From Elmis aenea (taxonomy: Eukaryota; Arthropoda; Insecta; Coleoptera; Elmidae), in contig OX393582.1 in assembly GCA_947652605.1 (NCBI GenBank), forward strand, positions 16,082,544 through 16,146,543: a DNA stretch of 64,000 nucleotides. Reading direction: 5' to 3'. The notes below the pieces were generated by a model. The model worked only from the letters and a program-made list of their open reading frames with translations. It was not told the origin of the DNA and made no database searches. Positions 34,202 to 47,011 of this stretch are shown in pieces. A program made the translations under genes and the position numbers. The first letter of the stretch is position 1. Each line of letters begins with the position of its first letter.

Positions 34202-35124
34202 TGACAAAGACAGACAAAAATTTTGTTAGATGTAGTAAAAGAAATTAAATTCTTACAGTACATGTGTAGAGCTTTGCTTTGATGTAGATGCGGATGTGCA
34301 AATTACAACTCATAAGCTGCTGACAACCAAACGTATAATCAGTAGGTTACAATTTTACGTAAAGATTTCTCGTAATGATGCTTCATTACCGATGTAAATA
34401 CTTTATCTCAAACACGTCTAAACATACCATTAAACACACCGGTAACAAAAGAATTGCAACAAAACATCTAAAATTAAATGCAGATGCAAACGACATTAAA
34501 TACATCCTTGAAATACATAAGTTTATCTATACTATTAACACACTTTTAGCTGTTTATAGAAAATACTACTCATATATGAAGCTATTATTAGCTCCTAACA
34601 ATACTAACAATTGTCTCCTTTTCTTGATTATAACATTAAAACTTGATTGGACGCACTCGCTCGATTGACGAGACTTCTATCCCTTTGTTGAATTAACTAT
34701 CGCTACACTGGCGACTCTAAGTTATGTTAAGGTTATTTTTTGCTATGCGGAAGGTAATAAAAAAGAACGCAAACCTAGTAGCCTTTACTTAATAACTAGT
34801 GGAATAATGAAGCAGATACTTTTTTTTAAGGGTGTATTTGAATAATTCCTATTTTAACGCTAAAATACCACATTACTATCGTTAAAAGGTATTTTTAATT
34901 TTTTAAGCCTCCAATAAAGTTGTTTCACCTGCCATTTCAGCACGTTTTTTCAGTTTTAAAAAACACTATTCCGTTTCCGAACGAATTACAATGGATATTA
35001 GAAATACAATTTACTTATTTAAATTCTCGTTTACCAAGTCTAGATTGTCAACAAATTTGCTTATAGGCTTCATAGTAAGCAGATTGCAAATATAACTTAA
35101 GAAGATTTAAAAATAAAATTTCAA
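34202..35124. other. Unique AT-rich stretch
   Basis: A 97-codon frame at 34375 is lysine, asparagine and threonine rich with no motif. It is not supported as a gene. Confidence 0.4.
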
Positions 35125-35320
35125 TATACAGGGTGTCCCAAATTCGAGTAAATGCATGGGGATCTCGCTTGTCTTAAGAGCTACAAGGTCGATTAAATTA
35201 GGGCAAAGTTGCGAAATCAGATGCTCATCAGGTATCTGCAAAGAAAATTTTCATAGCTGTCCTAGTTCAAAAGTTATTCAAGAAAAACTGAAAAAATTTA
35301 TTTTCGTTTTTTAGCCCTAT
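35125..35320 (+). repeat. Single CAGGGTG-type arm
   Basis: TATACAGGGTGTCCCAAATT is followed by GGGGATCTCGCTTGTCTTAAG, then AAATTAGGGCAAAGTTGC and AAAATTTTCATAGCT. The same order of blocks occurs at 29684 and, in part, at 43062. No inverted right arm is recognisable nearby. Confidence 0.6.
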
Positions 35321-35814
35321 TCCTACATTTTTAAGATGACAATCTGGAAACACTTCTCCATGGCAACTTCTTACGCTTTATATTTTGAGATAACATAAAA
35401 TTTTCAACAACGTTTCGTCTCTTTAGAAACATCATCAACTTCATTTTTGTAAATACGGCGAAAAAAAATAATCTCATAGTCAGATAGCATTTTGTCTTCT
35501 GATTTCAATGATATATGACAGGTAATATTTAAAATGATATTTTACTACAAAAATTTGAGTAAAACTCATTTTGTCCAATTTTTGAATCAAATGATCTTAT
35601 ATGACATAAGAAAATACAGGGGTTTGCGTTTGAAAATATTGAGTCCTTTTTCATTGCTTGTGTCATTTCCGATGTCCTCTTGTTATCTTTACTTATTTCT
35701 TTTTTTTTCCTCGTGTCCTTTTCCATTGCCTGTATCGTTAAACTAATATTTCTGTTATTCTTTACTATCAGTTTTTTGGAGGTTGATGGTTTGTTGTTTT
35801 ATTCTCTTTCAACT

Positions 35815-36355
35815 TTTCCTGCTCCCTGGCCCATCTCCATTCTTTCCATAAATTGTGATCTTTTGATATCCTATTTTCGTTGTTCTTCCTTTCTGTCTCT
35901 CTTCTTCCGCTATTTGTTTTAGCTTCTTTTGAATTTTCAGTTCCTCCTTTGTCATTTCGTTGTTATATATTATTTCTTGGAGTTGTTTTAACTTATACTT
36001 GTTTTTCATTACCTTTTCTTTTTCTAGTGGTTTGACTAGTTCTAACTTACATGCTTTTGTTCCTATCTGTATGGCGTTTTTAATCTGAACTTTTATTCCT
36101 GTTCCTCTTTCAATAAGGTGTTTAAATTCATATATGAGGTCTGCTTTTTATCTCCAAGCCTGTCACAACGATATTATTTTTGGTTAGTTTTCCAGTCTTC
36201 TAACTCTATCTTCTACGGATTTCATCTAAAAGATTATAATCTTTTCATTTTTCAGTCATTCATTTTTCTGTTTCAGTTCCTCTTGATATGACCTCTGGTC
36301 ATGTTTTATTTCTTTTATATCTCTCATTACTTGCTTGATCATGTTCATGTTCAAT
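35815..36355 (-). pseudogene. ORF1 remnant of a non-LTR retrotransposon
   Basis: The minus strand begins MNMIKQVMRDIKEIKHDQ (from about 36349), a charged coiled coil that continues past a stop into SVEDRVRRLE. A segment KNNIVVTGLE (about 36170) marks the start of the RRM-like domain of L1/RTE-type ORF1 proteins. Next come GTGIKVQIKNAIQIGTKACK and a charged C-terminal region, LQEIIYNNEMTKEELKIQKK, ending around GYQKITI and WRWAREQEK after a frameshift near 35850. ORF1 proteins bind element RNA. Stops and frameshifts make it non-functional. No ORF2 follows in the expected direction. Whether it belongs to the AAG-tailed RTE family cannot be decided here. Confidence 0.65.
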
Positions 36356-37935
36356 ATACCGATCGTTAAAGAGTACTTTCACAGTTTTGAAATATGTACC
36401 TATTGGGCTTTATTTTTGGGCTATATCTCGGTATTGGATTTAGATATTTGGTTTCCGTTTTCATTGGTAAATTCTTCCGATAAAATACTATTAGCTGTTT
36501 TGTAACTTTGCTTATGTCCGGAATATCTCCCGATGCGTTACAAACAACCAAGTTTGACACTTCGTGCTTGTTGATTTAATACGTCAGACGTTTTGAAGCT
36601 TAGTAATGGGCTTGAAATTACACTTTTGATATTTTATTTAAATTTAAAGAAATACGAAAATTTCTCGCTTATATTTTCGCATCGATATAAAATGATCAAT
36701 AGGTATGTTTTTCCCTATTTTCCAGTCAAAGAATATTTGAATATAGAAGAATATTGTATGCATTAACTAAAAATGATGGTACTCGATGTCCTACTTTGTT
36801 ACAATACATTTTCAATCTTGTCAAGGTTTGATTATGAAACACCTTTTAAACACACAAATAACAAATTACGACTATAAATAAAATAAATATTTGTGGCTTC
36901 GCTTACAATAGAAGCGTGTACAATATATTTTGCCATAAAACGTGTAGTTAATAATACTATGTTGTAACACTGAAGTCTGTTTGTTGCACATACGCAATCA
37001 CTGCCAATAAATAATTTAACTTCTCACTGTGATGTATGGTCTCCAGTAAGTTAATGACCTTTTCAAAACGAACAAGCGCCAATGCGTAAAACAATTAAGT
37101 ACAGCTGTATTTATTTACCTCTCCATACTTTTATTTTTCCCCAAATTACGTAAAACCTTTACAACAGAAAAAGTTCATTTAAAAATAAGATAAAATATTG
37201 TCAATTGACATTAAGATATTTGCGTGTGTTGTAACCAAGTACAATAGCAGTTGACCCGTGAACAATCGTTATGTAACTTTACAAAAACCACTTACTAATA
37301 ACTTTGTAGTGTTATTAAGAGAAGACCTTTCTGTCTGTAAATCAAATATTATGGTCAACGATTAAAGTATTTCGCCACATTAATCAAGCACTTACTAGAT
37401 TCGAAGATCTAATGGCAATCATGCGTTAACAAACGTTTAGTTAGTTGACCGATAAGGTCAGATCGATACGAATTCGTGAAACGTAAATATTCTTTAATCT
37501 GACCTATTTATTTGTAATGCGTTAGGCTAAGTTGCGTGCCCAATTATTTTCATCTCTCAACTACTGTCGTGCTAGGCTTTCTAGCCAATAAGATATTTAA
37601 AAAAAAAACTGTCCTAGCCCCAGACTTTTTTTTAATGCTGTTTGGCCGTTTGAAAATCAAACTTAAGCATATTTTTAATTCGTACCCTGCGTACCCAGCA
37701 AACTAAAACAAAACTATTTAAAAAAGTGGATGGGTTAAAATTACTTGTTAACAATAAAATGTCCCCAACACATTTTTAATTGTACCTTTTTATTCTTTTT
37801 AATAACCTTTTTATCACAGTTCATCTTGTTCAATTAATTTGGAATATAAAAAAAGTTTACGCACTCTTTAAACAATTGAAATCTGCAACCGTCCCACAAA
37901 ATGCTTTTGTTTATAATATACTCGCAAAAAATAAG
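36356..37935. other. Unique AT-rich stretch
   Basis: No gene, RNA or repeat recognised; the 64-codon antisense frame at 36366 lacks any motif. Confidence 0.4.
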
Positions 37936-38372
37936 TATACAGGGTGTTTCTTAAGTATTACAAACAAAATTCGGGAGATGATTCCTTATCGAAAATTAAG
38001 GGGTGTCTTTTACATAAAATTTTTTCCTTGGACATCTCCTTCCGGAGTTACAGCCCCTTAAAGGAGAGCGGTAAAATTAGGTTTTTATGTTATTTCTCAA
38101 ATTTGGATAATAGTAGAAACTTTTCAGCCCCCTGTGAAGGTGGGAGATGATTGAAAATATAACTATGGGAAACCTTTTAATAAGTATAAAACATCTACCA
38201 AATATTATTCTCCTACATTTGAGAAATAAAATAAAAACCTAATTTTACCGCTCTCCTTGTGGGGGGTGTAACTCCGAAGGGAGACGTCCAAAAACAATTT
38301 TATGAAAGACCCTCCTTAATTTTCGATAAGGAATCAACTTTTTTTTGCAATATTTAAGAAACAACCTGTATA
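37936..38372. mobile_element. Palindromic CAGGGTGTTTC element
   Basis: TATACAGGGTGTTTCTTAAG faces the inverted CTTAAG-type end TTTAAGAAACAACCTGTATA. The arms of about 170 bp share CCTTATCGAAAATTAAGG, AGTTACA-CCCC and AGAGCGGTAAAATTAGG. The short loop contains CCCCTGTGAAGGTGGGAG. It is 437 bp, TA-flanked and non-coding; frames across it are artefacts. Confidence 0.85.
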
Positions 38373-39234
38373 TTGTTCAGTAACACAAATAGTTAAAAAT
38401 AACTTTTCTTATCGGCTATGAAAAATCACTTTTTTAAATTAATGAAGAAAGCTACTGACGAGAAGTCAGAAATCTTGAAACTACTAAAGAGATTTTTCGT
38501 AGATAAGTGATTGTTAATTAAAATTATTTATATTAAATTTAAAATGAATCGTTTAAATATTATAATAATTTAACCAACGTGTAATTTAGTTTTATCCTGT
38601 CAAAGAAAAACTATTCTATTTTTTTCATACATTGTACTAATAAAATGAAAAATCAAGACCGAAAGGTTAATAAAACCAAATACATAAATATAAGTTTCTA
38701 ACCAATCACGAGCAAGAGCATTATAGAATTCAATATTTTTTAAGCTTTTAAACAAAAATCATCGATATTTCATTTTTGTAATTAGTTCTTTTTTGTTTCA
38801 GGTGAGTGTTCAAAACCAGTGAAGTTGATTCCGAGTGGAATTTGTATGACTGAAGGAAAAAGTGAACATAAAAGAAGCAGCAAAAAAAGTTGTTACATTC
38901 ATATGGATTACTAAATATTAAAATATGGAATAGCAAATATTTGATCTTTCTAAGTGGTATGCCATTTAAAAGATCAAAATTAATTAGATATCTAGAGTCT
39001 AGATTCTAGACCATTAATTTAAAGTTTTTTGTATATTTTAATTTACGGGATATAATTGATAAAATAAAGATGAAATTTGGAGAAAAACAATTGCTATATT
39101 TAAAAAAAAATCATACATAGCATATTTTTAAAAAGCCGCTCAACTGCTTTATAAAATTGTGCTTTCATCATAAATAAAACCTTTATAATGATGGCATTGT
39201 GTATGTCACTGCAAAAGTCCATAAATTAGTAATT
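38373..39234. other. Unique AT-rich stretch
   Basis: Nothing recognised. Confidence 0.4.
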
Positions 39235-39483
39235 CTTAGGTTTTATCGGTAAATTCTAACATTTACCAGTGAGGTAGTGAAAGTCCAAAAAAAAAGCTTA
39301 TGAACGATTTCATTTCGAGCTTTTACGTTTTTTAAAAAGCTTTAACCGACCTTTTCCCTGGCCCTCATTCGTTTGGTCAGCAATATAGGGTCAGGTTAAA
39401 GGCTGTTTAAAGCTTTTTTTAAATTCATGAAACTGAAGCTAATTTCGGACTTTAACCACCTCACTATGGTGGTAAAACCTAAG
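39235..39483. mobile_element. Palindromic element with TAACCTGACCCT core (family D)
   Basis: CTTAGGTTTTA at the left pairs with TAAAACCTAAG at the right. Internally, GTGAGGTAG...AAAGTCC, AAAGCTTTAA and the core CCTGGCCCTCATTCGTTTGG are inverted against AGGGTCAGGTTAAAGGC. The core matches pieces at 58046-58110 and 62984-63061 and part of the 130-bp tandem unit near 25.4 kb. Confidence 0.7.
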
Positions 39484-42400
39484 ATTTAACAATTTTCGGA
39501 ATTTAACAGTAACATATACATTTGATTTCAAACGTCACCGACAAATATTTAATGCATTTTAGCATAAAATGTTATTTATAACTATTCTTTAAACTAAGTG
39601 TGGGTTTCTTTTCAAAAATATATTGATTGGGAACAAAGTTTTTGTGCAATATCTTCATTAGTAATATTAGTAAGTGAATTATTTTTGGAAAAAGTTTAAG
39701 TCAGTTGTGAGAAAATTAAATATTACGTCCATAATAAAATAGAAATCAATGTTCAGAAACAAAACTAATCGATGTAACGAAAAATTAATAAAACTTAAAA
39801 TTCAGAATCATAAGTTGCTCCGAATACATAGATAACTAAAAATGTTTAGATCTTCTTATGTAACAAACTTTTGGCGAAAAAATTATTTAGATATCTAAAA
39901 TATCTTTTGATATTATTAATGGGTGCAAAATTAAGCAAATTTACCAAATTTTACTCTAGATTTTATAAAAAGCAGGATCCACAAATTTAAAATCACCTTT
40001 AATTATTTTTAATGACGGTAAGATTATTTATTAATGTATTTTTACTTTGATTTTTAAGATTAATAACTATGACCCTTACAATCTAATTGTTAGCTTTTAA
40101 TGTTGCAATCTCACAATTTATTTGTAGGTATTTATTAAGTTTTTACTTGTTTCATTATAGTACATTTTTACAATAAAAAATGTTACCGATAAATTAATCA
40201 TTAAATAATGTGAATATTATTATGAGAACAAATACTTGAGACTTTATTTCTGTACAACACTTTTGCAGTAAATCGTAGCTAAAATTATTTTGAACATAAA
40301 AATATTGAACTCACCAAGCAAAATATATCTGTCTTAAAAATAAGTTTTGTTTCGATATATTCTAGAACATTATTATGCCTAGTGTAGTTTATTTATAACG
40401 GTAACTGTTGTAACACCAAAGCGTAACAACCAATTAAAATAATTCAATAAAGTATGCATGACTAAACACGACAGAATAATTTAAAGAGAATTGAGTAAGT
40501 AATAAGAACTTAACGCTAAATTTAGGAAGCAATAAAACAACTCAATATCGTTATTTACGTTGTGATTAGCGATTTTTTCTTATGAGATCATACACGCATT
40601 TAGCAATAAAAATATTGGGACCACTCGGTCATTTTGCTTGCATTTGACCTCTTAACATACCTTCGCGAACAAGCAACAAGTTGAACAATAAAACTGGTTC
40701 GCATATTTATCTTAAAATTAAACTTAAATTATTGGAAATAGTTCAAATACGTACTGCACCACAAATTACTTAATAATGGACAGTGGCGCCATTATTACTT
40801 TCTACTAGTAATTGACCTTCATGGATACATTTATTTAACACTATTGTGGGTCGTTTTGTCGGGACTACCGCAAGAATCTCGAAAACGGAAGAGATCAAGG
40901 TCGATAAGTGGAGAAATTTTCATAGATTCTTAAACTGACTTAAATCAGTAACGTAGCCAAAGGTGGTATTTGGGCGGATAAACACCCAGTTCAGATGTAT
41001 ATCGGGGTCGGAATAGATCGACACGAGGTACAGAAACTTTTTCTTTTATATTATTTAAGAAATAATTGGTTCTGCCTTACACATATTTAAAAGTATTTAA
41101 AGTCAAATATTTTGATGGTGCTAATAAAACTATAAAACGCCATCAGTTTAAAAATACTTTAAAAGTTAAGATCTCATTTTTAACGTTGCTAATAGTGTAA
41201 CAAGATAAGCTAGTTAAATCAATAAAGCTTTTTTTTACTGAAAATTACGAAATCGCATTTTTTTAAATGTAAAAGTACAAAATTTGAACACGCGCCGTCC
41301 TCCAAATAATACACCTAACCAGTACCGGTTACTCTGAGTAACCGGGAGAAACTATCAGTGTATCTAAAATTGTTGAGAACTCGTATTTATGTGATTTTAA
41401 TCATTTTTGCACTACGCGCCGTTTTCCAAATAAGTTTTGTACCTGCTACTCGACGAATCTGAACAGAGTGCCCACATATTTGAATACTACAGAGAGTGGA
41501 CGCACTTTCCAGATAATCATTTGTGAATACATAACTATTAACAAACAAAATAATAGATACTTAGTGCAAGGATAAAGTTTTTTGAATCACTTCATATAAC
41601 TTTGTAGGCGTATAGGAGATGCAAACAAGACAATTATTCCAAAAACTACGTTATAATTATTCGCGTATGTTTTAATTACAATTGTATTTTTTCGAATAAC
41701 GTGGGAATTGTTTTTGCAGTTGCACATAATATATTTGTTATTGTTACGTTTGTGGAGCATGCAAATTACATAAAGACAAGCCAGTTTTCCTTTTTCCAAG
41801 AGAAAAAGTTGATAACCTTTGTATGAGATTTTTAACGAATATCGAGCGCGAAAATTATTGTATTTATTACAATTTCATTAATGTTGCTGTAAATAAATCG
41901 AGTTCCAGGAATATTTGAATTTGCCCTGCCTTGGTATTAATTCTGCAACAACATATTTCAAGCTTTAGTACCATTTTAAAATGTAGCACAAAATTAGTCT
42001 TCAAAACAATTTTAAAATTGTTACGGACATTCTAGGACAAAGTCAGCGTGTTTCTATAAAAGTTCTAGATTCTAAAACTAATACCTAGGCAGAACTTCTG
42101 AACTGTATAAAGGCACTGTCTGTTAAAATCCTCTTACAGTAGGTTTTTTAACGTTTTTTTGGCCATGATACACTTCACAAACTAAAAATACTTAAGTATT
42201 TATTCATGTTAAAGATATAAACTCTTAGACACATTCTTCACACATTTCTTTAGGCGAAATTAACGCGTCTCATACAATTTTGTATTTGTACTAAACTAAA
42301 CTTTTACCATTTGAATTTGTTATAGGTACAAGTATTACATGTCTTCCAGATCAATAAAGTAACATTCGTTTAAATACGATATGAAGAATAGGAAAACTAT

Positions 42401-42506
42401 AATACTTCAATAATTTTTAGTGTTAAATTAAAATTGTAACTTAATGGGTCATTTTCTTTAATTCAACGTTTCAGAATCAATTTCTGTACCATATTCCATG
42501 ACAGTG
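39484..42506. other. Long AT-rich stretch, mostly unique
   Basis: There is a weak CAGGGTG-family relic at about 40850-40930 (CGGGACTACCGCAAGAATCTCG) and a diverged tandem pair at about 41290 and 41415 sharing ACGCGCCGT-CTCCAAATAA. The 70-codon antisense frame at 41587 is not supported. Confidence 0.4.
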
Positions 42507-42600
42507 ATTCTCAACCGGAGGCCACCTGGGGGGGGGGGCTTGAAAGGTTTTAATGAGGGCTGCGAAAAATTTGTAGAACCTTTAGGTATATATTCTATTA
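42507..42600 (+). repeat. Orphan hAT-type left end with poly-G tract
   Basis: CAGTGATTCTCAACCGGAGG is followed by CCACCTGGGGGGGGGGG and CTTGAAAGG. The form is that of a hAT MITE terminus, but no inverted CTCAACC partner was found downstream. Confidence 0.5.
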
Positions 42601-43046
42601 TATATGTGTTCACTTAAGCGTCCCTCAAATATGGATTTCTAACACCGTAACAATATTTTTTTTAAGTAAATAGAGACACTGAGAACTTAAGTTTTAAAAA
42701 GAAAATATTACATCAGGATTTTGCGATTTAACTTACAAGATAAATCGTTGTTGTAGATTTTACTCACATTTGCTTAATTCACGTACAAGTCATAATGTTA
42801 GCGATATCTAAGTATAGATTAAAATTATTTATTACATATGAAATCAAAACTCTTGTATGCGAAATGAATAATTACCGTCTATCTAGTATTACCGTTGTGT
42901 TCTAACCTAAATCAACAATTAAAAGTTGCGCATATAAATAATTTTGCAATAAAATGCTTTGCTCATCTACAAAAATAAGAATACGATCGTATGTTTTCTG
43001 ATAATGCTTATGTTACTGTTACCAACAATTGTTTCGACTTTTTCAG
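42601..43046. other. Unique AT-rich stretch
   Basis: Nothing recognised. Confidence 0.4.
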
Positions 43047-44592
43047 TAGAGTTGCCCATATTCTAGGCTCAACATGAGTATCTCCCTTATCTTCAGGGCT
43101 ATGAAGTCGGTTAATTTGGAGCAAAATTGCAAAATTTTGTCAAATCTGATATAAAAATTGTTTGACCCTCCAAGCGCAAAAGTTATTTTTAAAAATATTG
43201 AAACTATTTCTATAAACAACTTTTAATTCTCTATACGCTAATCTAATAAGATTTTGTATAGAAGTTTCATTTTTTTTTTAATACCGAAAAAAATTACGAC
43301 CTTAACAACTTTTAAAATGTTGCTGTAAGTTATTTGAAATAGGTTTAAAATGTTTTATTTTATGCCAAAGTTGACTTTATGAACGAACAATCGCTACTTT
43401 TCGATTGTTTGAGCTTATTTATCATAACATTAATATATTCGGAAAATCCAAAATTTAATAAAGAACAAAGTTAGTAATGTTCCATAATAGACAACACCTT
43501 TGACATAAAATGTAATTTGATCAGAGTATAAAAAATAAAAAGTTGCTTACAGAAAGTGTATTTAGTTTTTCAACATCTCTAAAAATAACAAACAAACAAA
43601 AATCAGTTTTTTTTTTAACTCCTGAACTAGGAGGGTCAAGGAATTTTGTTTTTCAGATTTGAATTTCGCTTAAATATAAGCGATATTTTCATGCTGAATC
43701 TCGAATTTGGGACTGTCGCACCCCTATAACTAGGTTATTTTAAGAGAAAATCCCTAAAAACTTTCCATTGTTGTAAATCGCGAAAAAATCTCTATCGAAT
43801 GCCGTTCAAATGTTTTTTCTTACGATTAATCATGTCAGATTGGCGATAGACAACTTAAAAAAAATCAATTGTATACATGTTTTTATTGATTCTAATAGAG
43901 AATTGACTTCTGAATCCGATGCATAAAAAAAAGCATACATGGGAAAAATTTTGAGAAAAATGAATTTAAAAGTTATTTACTATTATCGCGTTTTTCTTCG
44001 TTATTAAAGTTCATTTTTACAAATCTATTAATCTGACAAGTAACAGGCTTTCAAAACTTTTAGTTTGTTAATTGGTTGTCATGGAAAGAACATAAACTAC
44101 AATGACCGGCCAACCTGATTTATAGTGGTTATTGCTTAAAACGTAGGTATTTTTTCAAATTTGACAATGAAAGAAGAAGTCAAATACTATGTTCGATACA
44201 TCAATGGATTCAGAAAAATAAATGCTATTTGATTATGTGAATGGCAAAAATTGCGCCCATAAGAAAAAATAAAGTTGGTTGTCATAAAACAAAAACGTAT
44301 CGACCTAGAAAAAATTTGTGACCACTATCCGATTCGACTTAAAATGTTGCTTGGGCAATGTTTTTACACATTTGAAATATTTTATACTCCCAAGGAGTTA
44401 TAGACGATTTTCAAAAATCGTATTTTGCGATTTTTCCTAATTTTCTCGGGTACCTTTTGAGATATTTCCAATTTCTCTTTGGATTAATAATGAGCACCAA
44501 ATTTAGCAACTTTTCCAAATGTAAACCTATACTCTAGCTATAATAATAAGCGAGATCCCCATGCGTAAACTCAAATTTATATCACCCTGTAT
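43047..44592. repeat. Composite of decayed foldback arms
   Basis: A relic palindrome spans about 43047-43708. On the left are GAGTATCTCCCTTATC, AGTCGGTTAATTTGGAGC and TTGACCCTCC; on the right are inverted CTAGGAGGGTCAAG and TGCTGAATCTCGAATTTGGGA. It runs directly into a family C left arm (43713-43980). A separate right end, AATAAGCGAGATCCCCATGC to ATCACCCTGTATA, closes the block at 44592. Confidence 0.55.
43713..43980 (+). mobile_element. Foldback family C, copy 4, left arm only
   Basis: It begins at GACTGTCGCACCCCTATAAC without the CCGGGTGATT terminus and continues through ATTGGCGATAGACAAC, ATACATGTTTTTATTGATTC and CTTCTGAATCCGATGCAT, in the same order as the copy at 50489. Confidence 0.65.
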
Positions 44593-45459
44593 ATTCCGCA
44601 TGCCTAACCATTCAAATGGTAAATTTTTTGTTTTAAAGCATTTTTAAACATTTATAATTAATCCTGTGTTAAAAAAATATTTTAATTAAATTGTGAGCTA
44701 CAAAAAAATAAGCAGCAATATTTCACACCTTTACCTAACCTGACGTAGAGGAAGTGCAATAAAGTAAGAACATTTTTATAGAAACATGTTTTGTCTTCAC
44801 ATAAATACAACTTTTCCATCTACTCATTTCCTTTGAAAATTGAGAGTTATTATGTTCAAGTCGAACCAAAAAAACGTGTTTAGAGAAACTACTCCTTGCT
44901 TAAATAACTTTAAAAAAAACCGAAAAATGTAAACCTGTTATCGCTATATCTCTTCTCTTAAATAAAATCCCTTTCCAATACTCAATAGAAAGTCGGTATG
45001 AAAGACTTTGACGAGTGGAGTTGTGACATCTACGTGAAACGGCCTTGAATACACCCGGAATTCGGTTAATCTTGCCTAATCAGTCGGTATTAATTAAAAT
45101 GATTAAAAAATACACCTACCACTTGATGCACACGCACGTTCTTCGAATGTTATTGATGTTTTAAAGCAATAAAATTATACTGGGACAATAGAAGGTTTTT
45201 AGCAAATCACGTGAGTCGTGCAAATTAATACAACAAACAAAACACAATAGCCGCATTAACATTCGTTATTCCACGAAAATTAAGGCGAAACCATTGTTAA
45301 TTAGTCAGGCATGTGACAAAAAATTATTACGTTTTTTTAACGGCTTTTCCGTAATAAATGTTTGCAATTTTTTACACGAGGTGTCGGTGAAGGTGTTCTA
45401 CAAGTTAAACGATAGATTCAAAAAAAATAAGCCAATAAGTCTTATAAACCAGTGGGCAC
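44593..45459. other. Unique AT-rich stretch
   Basis: Nothing recognised; the 67-codon frame at 45294 runs into the next repeat and has no motif. Confidence 0.4.
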
Positions 45460-45922
45460 TAGCGATGCACCGATTAATCGGCTCCTTTGCCGAATAATTG
45501 GTCATAGGTATTTAGGCCAATTAATCGGTTCTAATAACATTTAATTCTGCCAAAAGATTGAATTTTAAAAAGAGTTTTAAAATGTTAAAAACAAAAGTAA
45601 ATAAATAAAACACTTTTAAGGAATATATTCATATTCTATTGCTCTTAAAATTATAATATGAGAATATTAGATTTCCTTCATTTCCAGGGTATAACTACTT
45701 ATTTGTTGCATTTGTTTTTGAATGGTCGGTTCAATTGTTTTAAGAATGTTACGAATATAACGAAGTAACTTAAGTAAAATCAAAATTGTGTCCCAATTCA
45801 GACATTTATGAGTGCGTTAATCATATGTAAAACCCGATAATCGGCCGATTAATCGGTAATCGGTCGAAATGGTAAGGTTTATTGACCGGTAATCGGCCAA
45901 TTTGCTTAGCGGTGCATCTCTA
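45460..45922. mobile_element. hAT-like miniature element, GATGCACCGATTAATCGG ends
   Basis: TAGCGATGCACCGATTAATC is at the left and inverted CGGTGCATCTCTA at the right. Subterminal CGGCCGATTAATCGGTAATC repeats lie inside the right end. GATGCACCGATTA-type termini are common in hAT MITEs. No clear 8-bp duplication remains. Confidence 0.6.
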
Positions 45923-46031
45923 ATTGCCAATGACAAAACTTCAGTCTACCGACAGAGTTAGGTCGAAAATTAAGATTTTTGACTTAATGGAAGTCTACTT
46001 ACTTAGAAAATGTTACTACAAGGCTCTATTG

Positions 46032-46322
46032 CAGCGGTCGGGGAACCGGGGTAAATTACCCCAAATGGGGTAAAAATGAAATTTTGGGGGTAAAAATGAA
46101 ACTTTTGTGAATAAAAAGTATATAAATATATAAATTGAATAAATGATGTTTAAATTAAATTTTTAGTTATTGTTTTCTTTTCAAAATTATCATGGGGGGC
46201 TATAATATGAAAGATGCTAAAAAGAGGCGATTTCGTTGTTTTTTTTGCTCTTCGCCATGGGGTAATATCAACTTACACAAAAATATTTTGGGGTAATGAT
46301 TAAAAAAGTTCCCCGACCGCTG
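46032..46322. mobile_element. hAT miniature element with perfect 8-bp duplication
   Basis: CAGCGGTCGGGGAACCGGGG faces inverted AAGTTCCCCGACCGCTG. CTCTATTG is duplicated exactly at 46024-46031 and 46323-46330. The 291-bp interior has several GGGGTAAAAATGAAA or GGGGTAAT motifs near both ends and no frame. Confidence 0.92.
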
Positions 46323-46355
46323 CTCTATTGCATAAATCAACCCTGGTGTTACAAT

Positions 46356-47011
46356 CAGGGATGGGGAGTCGGGAGTCGAAGAGTCGTAGCTTTTTTGATG
46401 AGTCTGGAGTCGGAGTCGGGAGTCGGAGTCGGGAGTCGGAATCGGGAGTCGGAGTCGGGAGTCGGAGTCGGGAGTCGAAGTCGGGAGTCGGAGTCGGGAA
46501 TCGGAAAAACTACCGACTCCCGACTTTTTTTTTGATTTATTTTTTTTCGAGAATGAGCACAGAATTTAAAACAAAAACAAAATGACGAGGTCAATCGATT
46601 TTTTTTTTTTAAACGGAATCGGAACGACTAAATTTACAAACTACCTTAGTTTTATCTGCGAACGTCCAATTTTTATCTGCAAAAATTACCTGACTGGATA
46701 ACGTTTATAGACAGCACAAGAATACAAAACGCATGATTCCTCTGATACAGGGCAGGGTTAATTATGTAGCCAACCAAATCTTAGCCCGTGTTCACATTTG
46801 AATGTTTTCAAAAGCCGATAGTCTTTTTTTAAGATCAGGGTATGTAGAAATATGGTTCTAATGTTAACACTTTTCTAATGAGTAATTTTGTTTTCTTTAA
46901 CCAAAGTAAATAAGAAATTGGTAGTTACAAAGTCGATGTAGAACGAGGGGTGTTTTACAGATAAGTTTTGTAAATTGGCACACATTTGCGCGGTAGTTGA
47001 GGCTAACTTGT
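46356..47011 (+). repeat. Dispersed repeat A, copy 2
   Basis: It starts CAGGGATGGGGAGTCGGGAG, expands into about 18 GGAGTCG-type heptamers (46366-46505), closes with CCGACTCCCGACTT and follows repeat A to GGCTAACTTGT. The minisatellite is about twice as long as in copy 1 (164-694). An insertion near 46895-46925 is absent from copy 1. The three overlapping frames of Ser, Gly, Arg and Glu repeats here are translations of the minisatellite. Confidence 0.8.

Noticed and set aside
33840..34207. Minus-strand frames over the end of RTE copy 3
   Set aside because: Shadows of the coding strand of the retrotransposon; the same shadow appears at copy 1.
34375..34668. 97-codon frame as a gene
   Set aside because: Composition follows the local A-rich sequence, there is no recognisable domain, and no splice or promoter context can be defended.
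46296..46594. Three overlapping frames encoding Ser-Gly-Arg-Glu repeats, possibly a low-complexity protein
   Set aside because: They are translations of the GGAGTCG heptamer array in three frames; length and frame follow the repeat, and the other copy at 164-694 does not keep them.
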